Shown here: positions 52,457-60,317 of the stretch, in pieces
How positions within the stretch are numbered: position 1 is the first letter of the stretch
How the letters are laid out: every line of letters starts with the position of its first letter
Assembly: GCA_965603365.1 (NCBI GenBank)
Contig: CBFDCR010000023.1
Location: 1-64,000, forward strand
Direction: 5' to 3'
Origin: JAHELQ01 sp965603365
Lineage (GTDB): Bacteria; Acidobacteriota; Aminicenantia; UBA2199
Length of the DNA: 64,000 bases
The notes under the pieces: model-generated
Database searches by the model: none
What the model saw: only the letters and a program-made list of their open reading frames with translations
What the model was told of the DNA's origin: nothing
Program-made: the position numbers and the translations under genes

Positions 52457-53086
52457 ATGCTCATATTCTTGAAATGGGGCGCTGCCGCCGCGTTTGGGGT
52501 AATGGCGGTCTCGATGGCGGTGTTGATCCGCAAAACCTTCTCGTTTGGCCGGCGAGAGTTTTACGCCGAAGCTGAGGGGAATGTGAAGAGGGGCATCGCC
52601 TATGCCTTTGGCCGGGGTATGATGCCCTGGGAGAAGGAGAGTGCCGGCAAGCACCTTCCCAGCTATATCGCCGGTATCCTCTATCATACGGGCATCTTTG
52701 CCGCCTTTTTCCTGCTGTTTTGTTTCCTGATCGGTATACCTTTGCCCCGCTTTTTGTTGATATTGGTTCGCCTGGGATTGGCGGCCGGGGCAGTGTGCGG
52801 TCTGGCCCTGCTGCTGAAGCGTTTTGTTTCGCCCCACCTGCGGGCGGTCAGTTGTACCGACGACTTTGCCGCCAACCTGGTGGTAGACGCATTTGTGACG
52901 CTGGCGCTGTTGTATACGGTCGGTGCGGTATCGGCGGCCCTGTTTTTGGCCGCATCCATCCTGGTGCTGTTGTACATCCCGGTGGGCAAACTGCGCCACT
53001 GCGTGTTCTTTTTTTATGTGCGGCTGCTCTTCGGCCTCTTTTATGGCCGGCGCAGCGTGTTTCCGCCGGCCTCCCATAAGGCCTAG
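52457..53086 (+). CDS. DsrM/NarI-like membrane cytochrome subunit
   Basis: A 209-residue membrane protein with about five helices (LIFLKWGAAAAFGVMAVSMAVLI; YIAGILYHTGIFAAFFLLFCFLIG; LLILVRLGLAAGAVCGLALLL; LVVDAFVTLALLYTVGAVSAALFLAASILVLLYIPV). His residues in KHLPSYIAGILYHTG, FVSPHLR and KLRHCV are in positions suited to haem b ligation, as in NarI/DsrM. It should pass electrons from quinol or menaquinol to the Fe-S protein encoded next. Shorter than full DsrM proteins (about 330), nearer to the NarI-type core. Confidence 0.78.
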   Translation: MLIFLKWGAAAAFGVMAVSMAVLIRKTFSFGRREFYAEAEGNVKRGIAYAFGRGMMPWEKESAGKHLPSYIAGILYHTGIFAAFFLLFCFLIGIPLPRFLLILVRLGLAAGAVCGLALLLKRFVSPHLRAVSCTDDFAANLVVDAFVTLALLYTVGAVSAALFLAASILVLLYIPVGKLRHCVFFFYVRLLFGLFYGRRSVFPPASHKA

Positions 53087-53110
53087 GATTATAAGGAATA
53101 AGGTCAGGTC

Positions 53111-54448
53111 ATGAGTGAACGAGTGCAAACCGTTGATCCTTTGAAAGAGAAAATAGAGCAGTTAAAGCCGGAGGACTATCAAAAGGCCCTGCGGGTATTT
53201 AAAGAGAAAATACACCATGAATATGCCGCCTACCTCAATGCCTGTGTCCACTGCGGCCTGTGTGCCGATGCCTGCCACTATTATGTGGCCTATGAAGATC
53301 TCCAGTCTATCCCGGCCTACAAGTTGAACCTGGTGACAAAGGTGTTTAAGAGGTATTTCAGTCTGATCGGCCGCAGTGTTCCCGGCTGGGTAGGGGCCGC
53401 AGAACTGGATCGGGCCATGGTGGAGGAGTGGATCGATTCACTGTTTGGCCGCTGTTCGTTGTGCGGCCGCTGTGCCTTGAACTGCTCCATCGGTTTAAAT
53501 ATTCCCTATTTGATCCGGGCGGCCCGGGGTGCGCTGGCAGCCATCGGTCTGGTACCGCCGGGCTTGCAATCTACGGTGGATACCGCCGTTGAGAAGGGCA
53601 ACAACATGGGTATTCCCAAGGATGACTGGCTGGAGACAGTGGAGTGGATCGAAGAGGAATTGCAGGATGAGGTAGACGATCCGGCAGCGAGGCTGCCCGT
53701 CGATCAGCAAGGGGCCCGGTTATTTTATACCGTCAATCCCCGGGAGCCGATGTTTTTCCCCTTATCCATCGGCGCGGTGGGCAAGATCTTCTATGCCGCC
53801 GGGGAGAGCTGGACCTTTTCCAGCGACAATTACGACGTGACCAATTACGGCCTGTACAACGGCGACGACCGGGCCGCGGGGCTGATGTCGGACCGGCTGG
53901 TGCAGTCCATGCAAAACCTGGGCTGCCGGGTGTTGGTGCTGGCCGAGTGCGGCCACGGCTTCAACTCCAACCGCTGGGAGGCGCCGGAGTGGCTCTCTAA
54001 AAAGTACGGCTTCGAGGTCAGGAGTATCCTCGAAGTGGTGGCCGATTATATCCGTGAGGGCCGTATCAAATTGGACCCCGCCAAAAACCAAAAACCGGTG
54101 ACCCTGCACGATCCCTGCAACCTGGTGCGCCTGGGGGGCATCGTGGAGGAGCAGCGGTTCATTTTAAAACAGGCGGTCGCCGATTTCAGGGAGATGACCC
54201 CCAACCGGGAAAAAAACTTTTGCTGCGGCGGCGGTGGGGGACAGTTGGCCATGACCCGCTTCAGCGAACGGCGGCTCAAGGTAGGCAAGATCAAGGCCGA
54301 CCAGATCAAGGCTACCGGTGCTAAAATAGTGGCCACCCCCTGCCACAACTGCATCGACCAACTGATGGAACTCAACAAACACTACAAACTGGGGGTGGAG
54401 ATCAAGACCGTATGCGAAGTCGCTGCCGACGCCCTGGTCCTCCCCTGA
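53111..54448 (+). CDS. DsrK/HdrD-like iron-sulfur oxidoreductase
   Basis: A 445-residue cytoplasmic protein. Two 4Fe-4S sites, CVHCGLCADAC and CSLCGRCALNC, precede two cysteine-rich CCG-type domains (LAECGHGFN, DPCN, NFCCGGGGGQ, TPCHNC). This is the set of DsrK and related heterodisulfide-reductase catalytic subunits, which reduce DsrC-bound sulfur or a disulfide. Together with the DsrC-like carrier and the membrane cytochrome it forms a minimal DsrMK-DsrC module; no dsrAB is present in the window. The high Cys conservation argues for function. Confidence 0.9.
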   Translation: MSERVQTVDPLKEKIEQLKPEDYQKALRVFKEKIHHEYAAYLNACVHCGLCADACHYYVAYEDLQSIPAYKLNLVTKVFKRYFSLIGRSVPGWVGAAELDRAMVEEWIDSLFGRCSLCGRCALNCSIGLNIPYLIRAARGALAAIGLVPPGLQSTVDTAVEKGNNMGIPKDDWLETVEWIEEELQDEVDDPAARLPVDQQGARLFYTVNPREPMFFPLSIGAVGKIFYAAGESWTFSSDNYDVTNYGLYNGDDRAAGLMSDRLVQSMQNLGCRVLVLAECGHGFNSNRWEAPEWLSKKYGFEVRSILEVVADYIREGRIKLDPAKNQKPVTLHDPCNLVRLGGIVEEQRFILKQAVADFREMTPNREKNFCCGGGGGQLAMTRFSERRLKVGKIKADQIKATGAKIVATPCHNCIDQLMELNKHYKLGVEIKTVCEVAADALVLP

Positions 54449-54471
54449 CAACAAATTTCCCCCGCCCCATA

Positions 54472-55749
54472 CTAAGAGAGATTCGTGAATGGGCAGAGAG
54501 GCATTGGCAATGAGATCCTGGTCTCGTCATCATCCTGCAAACCCGGGCAACCACCCCGGCAAATATCGGCATAGCTGCAAGCCAGGCAGGTATTTGGAGT
54601 AGACAATGATCTGAGGTAGGAGAGAACGGGGGAATTTATCAGGAGTTCAGGCCAGTTATCACTGAGTAGATTTCCCAATTTGAACTTTTCCTTTGCCAGC
54701 AATTCACAGGGGTAGAGGTCGGCTGAAGGGTCGATATAGATCCCCCTAATTCCCGCATCACAACGTTTGTCTGCTTTGAGGTAGAAAGGCGTTCCTTGAT
54801 CTTGCGGAGTTACGCTGAGTTGAAACGGAAGACCGGCGTGTATCTTGATATGGCAGTCTCCGTTAGTTTCGTTGGCAAAACCTTCGAGTCGGAGAATAGA
54901 TTCTGCGTCCCACATTTTATATTGATATTGTCTTGCTTTCCCGATTGGGATTGCTCGATTGAAAGTCATTTCGGTGATGCCGAGATCGTACCAATATTTT
55001 GCCAACCTCCGTATTCTCTCTACCGAAGGCGTTTCGATAACCGAGATGATTCGTACGGGGATACCTTCTCGGATCAAATAACCAATCGCTCGGACAGCCC
55101 TGGAAAAAGATCCCGGCTGCCCGGTCAGTAGATCATTCTCCTCTGCATTTCCGCCGTGAATACTGATGGCTAAATGAAGACCGCTGCGGTAAACCGCCGC
55201 GATTTTAGGCGGTGAGACGGAGGCGTTAGTGGTAAGTTGTACTTGCATGCCCCTGGAAATTAGAGCGTCGATCAGACGATCGAGATGCCGGTAGAGAAAG
55301 GGCTCGCCACCGACTATCCCGACATTGAACAATCCGACTTTATCTAATCGTTCTGCGATTTCGTCGATCCATTCAGGCGGGAGGTCTTGATAGTCGTTTG
55401 ATCTGAAGACTCGGTCACCGGAGGAACAGAATCGGCAGTTGTGGTTACAGCGATAGGTAGGATAGATCTCTGCGTCAAGTGGAGCCGTGGTCTCCTCGCC
55501 GAAGTCCGGCAGTGGGCGTTTATATTGGATGGCGGCAGGTTCCACATCATCGCTTACCAGTCCGAGTTCCAGCAGCCTTTTCCAGATATCTGCACTCTTA
55601 GCCGGGGAGGCCGCCGCCGAAAAATCTCCAGATTGGCGATTCCGGGCATCGAACAAATCAATCCACAGGTCCGGTACGGCGAAATAGCCGATTCGAGGAT
55701 GATAACAAATGCCGTCTGTTCGATATCTCAACTGGGGAGAAAGGATCAT
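54472..55749 (-). CDS. radical SAM/SPASM peptide-modifying enzyme 2
   Basis: A 425-residue radical SAM protein. The start at 55749 overlaps the stop of the upstream enzyme (TGATG) and is preferred over a start 81 nt upstream. An N-terminal 90-residue domain matches that of the neighbour (RiPP-recognition-like). The SAM cluster motif is CNHNCRFC at about 100-107, with GGEP at about 145. The C-terminal SPASM region has CDAG, LYPCELL, CLACSYADICRGGCPG. It should install a radical-based modification on the precursor encoded at 57028-57213. Third gene of the operon. Confidence 0.9.
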   Translation of the reverse strand: MILSPQLRYRTDGICYHPRIGYFAVPDLWIDLFDARNRQSGDFSAAASPAKSADIWKRLLELGLVSDDVEPAAIQYKRPLPDFGEETTAPLDAEIYPTYRCNHNCRFCSSGDRVFRSNDYQDLPPEWIDEIAERLDKVGLFNVGIVGGEPFLYRHLDRLIDALISRGMQVQLTTNASVSPPKIAAVYRSGLHLAISIHGGNAEENDLLTGQPGSFSRAVRAIGYLIREGIPVRIISVIETPSVERIRRLAKYWYDLGITEMTFNRAIPIGKARQYQYKMWDAESILRLEGFANETNGDCHIKIHAGLPFQLSVTPQDQGTPFYLKADKRCDAGIRGIYIDPSADLYPCELLAKEKFKLGNLLSDNWPELLINSPVLSYLRSLSTPNTCLACSYADICRGGCPGLQDDDETRISLPMPLCPFTNLS

Positions 55750-57062
55750 CAGTACTGCTTCCCAAGCAAGGGGCACTCCTGGTTTGGGTAAGACAGGCGG
55801 CCTTCGTGCATATAACGAATTCCTGGGCAACCGCCTTTACACTCCTTTAGATAACGACAGTTGAGACACACCTCGTCGGCTGGCAAGTGGTGCAGCATTG
55901 AGAACACGGTCGAGTTTGCGATGCGTTGTATTCCCCCGTTATCGAACAGGTTACCGGCGCAGAATTTTTCTTCCCAGAGATAGTCGCATGGATACACCGA
56001 TCCGTCTGGAAAGACCAGGCATTCAAATAGCCCGGCGGGACAGCCTCCGCCGAAATCGGGGAAGAGCGACTGCATCAGCGTAGGGCCTGTTTCGTAGAGA
56101 AAGCGGAACCGGTATCCCCGCAAGATATTGACCCCCCGGCGTTGCCATCGGGCCAGCATTTCGGCCTGGGAACCAAGGGCAGAGGGGTGGAGGCTGGCTT
56201 CACGAGACCTGCCCATCCGAAGGTGCTGGGAGAGGAAGACTTTACGAACACCTAAATCACTCAACGTCTCGATCATGGTCTCCAGGTAGTCCAGGTTACG
56301 GGTGGTGACGACGATATTGGCTTCAGGCGCCAGACCGGAGCGTGACAGCTCTCTGAGAACTGCGGAGACTTTTTTGTGTGCCCCCGGGAGCCCCATGAGC
56401 GCATCATGCTCGGCGGCATTGTTGGATAAATATGAAAACGTCCATGAGACTCCTGCCGCTGAATTCCTGGCGTATCTTTCGGCTGGCCATACCGTTCCAT
56501 TGGATACGATAATGGGAAACACGGCATTCCGGACCAGGGCGCTAATCAGGGTCTCAAGATGAGAAGAGAGTGTCGGCTCGCCACCGCTGATTGTACATTG
56601 CATCAGCCCTAAGGCGTGCAGTCGATTCCCCAGATGCCGTACCTGCTCCGCAGAAGAGAACTCTTTATCGACGTAAGCGTTGAGGTAAGGATGGGCACAA
56701 CAAAAACCGCAGGAAGCATTGCATGTTGTTGTGGCAACGATTAAGCCGCGCACCGGTCGGAACATATGTTCTTCTGTTCGCCCCGGCTTTTCGGCAAAGG
56801 GAGAAGGCTTGACTTCCGTACCGATCCATTCCAATTCTCCCCACTTCCGAAACGTATTGCTGGCTAACCAGACGGATTCTTCTCCTTTTGACAACCGGCG
56901 CAATGTCCGGAGCTCTTCAATCGTAACCCTGGTGAAACTGTGCGACGTAGCACTATAAACCAGACCGCTTCCCATATCCTCCCGGATAGAGACGGTCGGC
57001 CGTAAGCCTTTTGTTCGTACAAGGGTATCAACAGGAACAGCCGCGTCCATGTGCTTCGGCAT
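55749..57062 (-). CDS. radical SAM/SPASM peptide-modifying enzyme 1
   Basis: A 437-residue radical SAM protein with cluster motif CNASCGFC at about 112-119, SGGEPTLS, and a SPASM C-terminus (GGCPAG, VYPCDYL, CLNCRYLKECKGGCPG). The start overlaps the 3' end of the precursor gene by 35 nt (ATG 57062; ATG 57050 is an alternative), so the two are coupled. The N-terminal 90 residues are a beta-rich domain shared with the second enzyme, perhaps for leader peptide recognition. Two distinct SPASM enzymes for one precursor suggests two modifications or a heteromeric maturase. Confidence 0.9.
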   Translation of the reverse strand: MPKHMDAAVPVDTLVRTKGLRPTVSIREDMGSGLVYSATSHSFTRVTIEELRTLRRLSKGEESVWLASNTFRKWGELEWIGTEVKPSPFAEKPGRTEEHMFRPVRGLIVATTTCNASCGFCCAHPYLNAYVDKEFSSAEQVRHLGNRLHALGLMQCTISGGEPTLSSHLETLISALVRNAVFPIIVSNGTVWPAERYARNSAAGVSWTFSYLSNNAAEHDALMGLPGAHKKVSAVLRELSRSGLAPEANIVVTTRNLDYLETMIETLSDLGVRKVFLSQHLRMGRSREASLHPSALGSQAEMLARWQRRGVNILRGYRFRFLYETGPTLMQSLFPDFGGGCPAGLFECLVFPDGSVYPCDYLWEEKFCAGNLFDNGGIQRIANSTVFSMLHHLPADEVCLNCRYLKECKGGCPGIRYMHEGRLSYPNQECPLLGKQY

Positions 57063-57213
57063 AACGTGAGACTTTTATGTCTTTGTCTTTCCCGGCCCGG
57101 GCACCCTGGCGAGCCTTTTCAATCAGGGCATCCGCTTCATCCCAATTCTCGTCAAATATTTTGGACAATACGGCAACCAGTTGATCATCAGTGATTTTTA
57201 CTTTTTCTTCCAT
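57028..57213 (-). CDS. RiPP-type precursor peptide
   Basis: A 61-residue peptide: an acidic, amphipathic helix-forming leader (MEEKVKITDDQLVAVLSKIF, EADALIEKARQG) and a polar tail ending GRGCSC. The start at 57213 has GGAGAAATAGT upstream. It has its own consensus-like promoter (57285-57313) and overlaps a radical SAM/SPASM enzyme gene. Size, leader/core pattern, C-terminal Cys-Ser-Cys and coupled maturases all fit a ribosomally made, radical-SAM-modified peptide. No transporter or protease gene adjoins it. The modification type cannot be told from sequence alone. Confidence 0.75.
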   Translation of the reverse strand: MEEKVKITDDQLVAVLSKIFDENWDEADALIEKARQGARAGKDKDIKVSRYAEAHGRGCSC

Positions 57214-57284
57214 ACTATTTCTCCTTTTTTTCTTCTTTCTTTTTATTAAACACCATAGCAAAAGCCTTTTGCCTCCTCATGCAT

Positions 57285-57313
57285 ATTGTAGCGGGAAATA
57301 TTTTGGTTGTCAA
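57285..57313 (-). promoter_or_regulatory. promoter of the RiPP operon
   Basis: On the minus strand TTGACA (57313-57308), 17 bp, TACAAT (57290-57285). Between it and the precursor start lies the palindrome GCAAAAG-C-CTTTTGC (57258-57272), a possible operator or leader hairpin. Confidence 0.8.
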
Positions 57314-57346
57314 TTGGTGAGGGAATTATTCTATTGCGCTGTTCTA

Positions 57347-57493
57347 AATAAGATATCCTTCTGGGATTCGTTAATCATCACCGCAGCGGAGGCTTCGAAA
57401 TGTACACAGGTCTGGTCAGAAGATTTAAATCATGGTCAGATCATCCGGGGAGTGAAGATACACAATCCTCTTTTACTCCAGGGCGAATCATGA
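57347..57493 (+). pseudogene. C-terminal fragment of a PIN toxin
   Basis: NKISFWDSLIITAAEASKCT followed by VWSEDLNHGQ and VKIHNPLLL is the C-terminal third of a VapC PIN domain (SFWDxLIIxAA, YSEDLxHGQxI, NPF). The N-terminal two thirds are absent: the region upstream in frame is the antisense of the RiPP leader. It suggests the RiPP operon's promoter side was placed on a former toxin-antitoxin locus. Confidence 0.65.
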
Positions 57494-57643
57494 TGAGATT
57501 TTTTTCTGTCATACGGTACCGGTTTGGATGAAGATGGGTCTTACCGGCAGATGCCCTGGATCATGAATTTATCTCGGAATAAAGACTAAACCTGGAAAAG
57601 GAACCACATTTTATGTTATAATACCCTTGAAAAGAGATTAGTT

Positions 57644-57871
57644 ATGATAACAGAAGTAGCTGCAAAAAGGTCGTCAGGCCCGGCACGGTATGCAAATCTC
57701 CTTATAGTAGAGGATGAGACTCTGTCCAGAATAGAATTGGCTGAATTGCTTCGGTATTATGGTTATAAAGTATCGCGGGCAAGATCAGGGAGAGAGTCGG
57801 TGGCAAAGGTAATAAAAAAAAATAGAGAGATAGACGCAATTCTAATGGACATCATGGCGGTAACCCCTTAA
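57644..57871 (+). pseudogene. truncated response-regulator receiver
   Basis: A 75-codon frame: LLIVEDETLSRIELAELLRY and YKVSRARSGRESV are a normal receiver N-half. The sequence stops matching right after the phospho-acceptor strand (AILMDI) and ends MAVTP. About 50 residues of the receiver are missing. The break coincides with the truncated end of the opposing gene at about 57852. Confidence 0.7.
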
Positions 57872-58663
57872 ATCGAAAGGGATATCTTCTGTCTCCTGTG
57901 TTAAAAGAATCACAGCTTTTCCGATTGCATGGGCATAGCCGACTTCGTAGTAGACATTCGGATTCCTGCCGGTCATATCTGCCACAATAAATCGGGCTCG
58001 TTTTATCCGACTATAGACCTGTTCCATAATACCACCGACAGACTGTACCTCGTCGGCCCTTTCGCAGTAAAGGCCCTTATGGACTAATGGTTCTTTGATA
58101 GCCAGTTGATAGATCTCCTTAAATTCTTTGTCAAACGGCATCAGGACAAACACATAGGATCTGGCTAAGAGCAAATTTTTTCTACGGACACTCTCTTCAA
58201 AGGCTTTTTCAACGATAATTTCAAGTTCATCCATCACGAATGGTTTGTTTAACGCCCAAAAAGCCCCTGCTTTCATGGCCTTTACAAACTTCTCGGGTTG
58301 GTTAAAATCTGTGGTATATATGGGACAAACAGTGGAATCGATTTTAATGATCTCTTCGATGAGACTAATACTACTTAAGAAATCCTTTGTGAAATGAACC
58401 AGTAGGGCATGGGGGCTCCACTCTTTAATTATTTTTAAAGCTTCTTGTTTGTCTGTAGTATCTCGAACAGCGTATCCTGAATGTTTGGTCAAAAATTCAA
58501 AATACTCTTTTTTCACCGCCGGATCATCTTCCACGAGTAAGCATCGACCTTTTTCAGCCTCTTTTTTTGAATCATTGCCTGTTGTTATTCTATTTACTCC
58601 GCTAATTTCAATTTTAGCAGGTCCTTCAGGGGGTAGTATAATTAATTTCCAATTTAAAATCAA
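57842..58663 (-). CDS. receiver-like / nucleoside-deoxyribosyltransferase (TIR-like) protein, 3'-truncated
   Basis: A 273-residue frame. Residues 40-155 are a receiver-like domain (CLLVEDDPAVKKEYFEFL; the phospho-acceptor strand LLVHFTKD lacks the usual Asp). Residues 165-270 match the nucleoside 2-deoxyribosyltransferase/TIR-like superfamily (YVFVLMPFDKEFKEIYQL, ERADEV, ARFIVADMTGRNPNVYYEVG, AHAIGKAVILLTQ, IPFDLRGYRH). The usual last 30 or so residues are missing: after GYRH it runs into the antisense of the receiver fragment. It may be inactive, but the catalytic Glu region remains. The start is uncertain (TTG 58663; no clear ribosome site). Confidence 0.75.
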   Translation of the reverse strand: MILNWKLIILPPEGPAKIEISGVNRITTGNDSKKEAEKGRCLLVEDDPAVKKEYFEFLTKHSGYAVRDTTDKQEALKIIKEWSPHALLVHFTKDFLSSISLIEEIIKIDSTVCPIYTTDFNQPEKFVKAMKAGAFWALNKPFVMDELEIIVEKAFEESVRRKNLLLARSYVFVLMPFDKEFKEIYQLAIKEPLVHKGLYCERADEVQSVGGIMEQVYSRIKRARFIVADMTGRNPNVYYEVGYAHAIGKAVILLTQETEDIPFDLRGYRHDVH

Positions 58664-58844
58664 ATCGAAAAGCAGCCTTACCTTGCAGACAGGGATGAAT
58701 ATCCCATCGTTCCATCATTCCAGGGTTTGATTCATTTCTGTGGGGGCTGGGCAAAGAGATTGAATTCTGTTATAATGGGGGAAAGTGGCCGCGGGGCGGC
58801 GTGGATGTGCTGTGCCGCGGCTGTCGGTTTTGCAGGAGATTTTA

Positions 58845-60317
58845 GTGATTAAAACGTTTAAAGCGAAGATATGGGATCTATTGAAAGAGAAGGAGGTGTC
58901 CCTGGCCCTGCTGTATGACCGGGAAGGCAGAATCCTGTGGCACAAGGGCAGGTCCATGGTGGGGAAAACCATTGCCGAGGGGGAGGGGTTTTGCAAGAGC
59001 TATATTCGCCAGAGCCTGGAGAGCGGCGGCGGCATCCACCAGGAGGATGTGGTGGTGGCCTCGACCCAGGACGAGTTGTCCCGCTCCGCCCAGCGACTGT
59101 TTGTGCGCAGCGTCGTCATCCAGCCCATCGACAAAGACTTCTTCCTGTATATCGACAGCGGCACCAAAAAATATTTTAACGAACTGGAGCGGGAACTGTT
59201 TAAAATGCTGGGGGAACTGCTGGGGGAGACTATTCGCAACATCAAAAAAAATGAACAGAGTGTAGATGGGATTAGCGGAAACAGCCGCTTGATCCAGAAC
59301 ATACGGAAACTGGTGTTGAATTACTCTTTAGAAGACGATCCGGTACTGCTGGTGGGTGAGACCGGGGTGGGTAAGACCCATATTGCCGAATTGATGCATA
59401 AATATTCCGGCAGAACCGGCAAGTTTGTGGTGGTGGATGTGCCCACCATCAATGAAAATCTCTTCGAGAGTGAGATTTTCGGCCATAAGAGGGGCAGCTT
59501 CACCGGGGCCCTGGCCGATAAAAAAGGATTGGCGGCGGAAGCCGAAGAAGGAACCCTGTTCCTGGATGAGATATCGGAAGTCCCGGTCTCCTTCCAGGCC
59601 AAATTGCTGCGTTTGATCGAAACCAGGAAATACCGGGTACTGGGCGAGACTGTTGAGCGGGAAGCGGATGTGCGCATCGTGGCGGCAACCAATAAGAAGT
59701 TGGCCGAAGCCATCGACAAAAAAGAGTTTCGGGAGGATCTGTATTACCGGCTGAATGTGCTGGGCATCGAGATACCGCCGCTGCGGCAGCGCCGGGAAGA
59801 TATCGAGTTAATAGTTAAGGAGAATCGGAAATATCTAAAGGGCAAAGAAGTTGGAGAGGGCTTCTGGGAGACCTTTAACCGCCACGATTGGCCCGGAAAT
59901 TTCAGAGAGCTGTTCAGCGTTTTGAAACGGGCCGGGATCATGGCCGACAGCCCCCTTACCGGTAAGGATATCCAGGCCATTATCGATGAACAGCGCCGTG
60001 ACCGCCAGGTAAAAAAGGGGGATGAAAAGATGGGGCAGGTTCGCCGGGAACTGGATGAGGGCAAAAATTTCTGGGCGGTAGTATGGGAACGCTTCATCAA
60101 CCGGGATCTGAATCGAGATGAGGTAAAGGAGATCTTAGAAGACGCCTATGGGAGATGTGGGGCGAAGTTGAAGAATCTGGCAGAGATGCTCCATATCGAA
60201 GAGGCCGATGTGAAAAAATTTGTGGCCCTCCTGCACAAATACGACATCCATCCCGCTCATTCTTCCACCGGCAGCAGGGCATATCGTTCGTTTAGGGGGA
60301 TTGACTCGCCGAAATGA
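58845..60317 (+). CDS. sigma54-interacting AAA+ transcriptional activator
   Basis: A 490-residue protein. GTG 58845 follows GCAGGAGATTTTA and is preferred over an ATG 60 nt upstream. The N-terminal 140 residues are a GAF-like sensor region without receiver motifs. The AAA+ domain (about 150-380) has GETGVGKTH, the sigma54-contact motif as GSFTGA (GAFTGA in most), LFLDEISEVP and NRHDWPGNFREL. The C-terminus has a possible HTH (GAKLKNLAEMLHIEEADVKK), weaker than a Fis domain. The last 61 nt overlap the convergent membrane gene. Confidence 0.88.
   Translation: MIKTFKAKIWDLLKEKEVSLALLYDREGRILWHKGRSMVGKTIAEGEGFCKSYIRQSLESGGGIHQEDVVVASTQDELSRSAQRLFVRSVVIQPIDKDFFLYIDSGTKKYFNELERELFKMLGELLGETIRNIKKNEQSVDGISGNSRLIQNIRKLVLNYSLEDDPVLLVGETGVGKTHIAELMHKYSGRTGKFVVVDVPTINENLFESEIFGHKRGSFTGALADKKGLAAEAEEGTLFLDEISEVPVSFQAKLLRLIETRKYRVLGETVEREADVRIVAATNKKLAEAIDKKEFREDLYYRLNVLGIEIPPLRQRREDIELIVKENRKYLKGKEVGEGFWETFNRHDWPGNFRELFSVLKRAGIMADSPLTGKDIQAIIDEQRRDRQVKKGDEKMGQVRRELDEGKNFWAVVWERFINRDLNRDEVKEILEDAYGRCGAKLKNLAEMLHIEEADVKKFVALLHKYDIHPAHSSTGSRAYRSFRGIDSPK

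Noticed and set aside
52091..53128. 345-codon minus-strand frame
   Set aside because: Shadow of the dsrC-like and dsrM-like genes; His/Gln-rich nonsense composition, while the plus strand carries clear family motifs.
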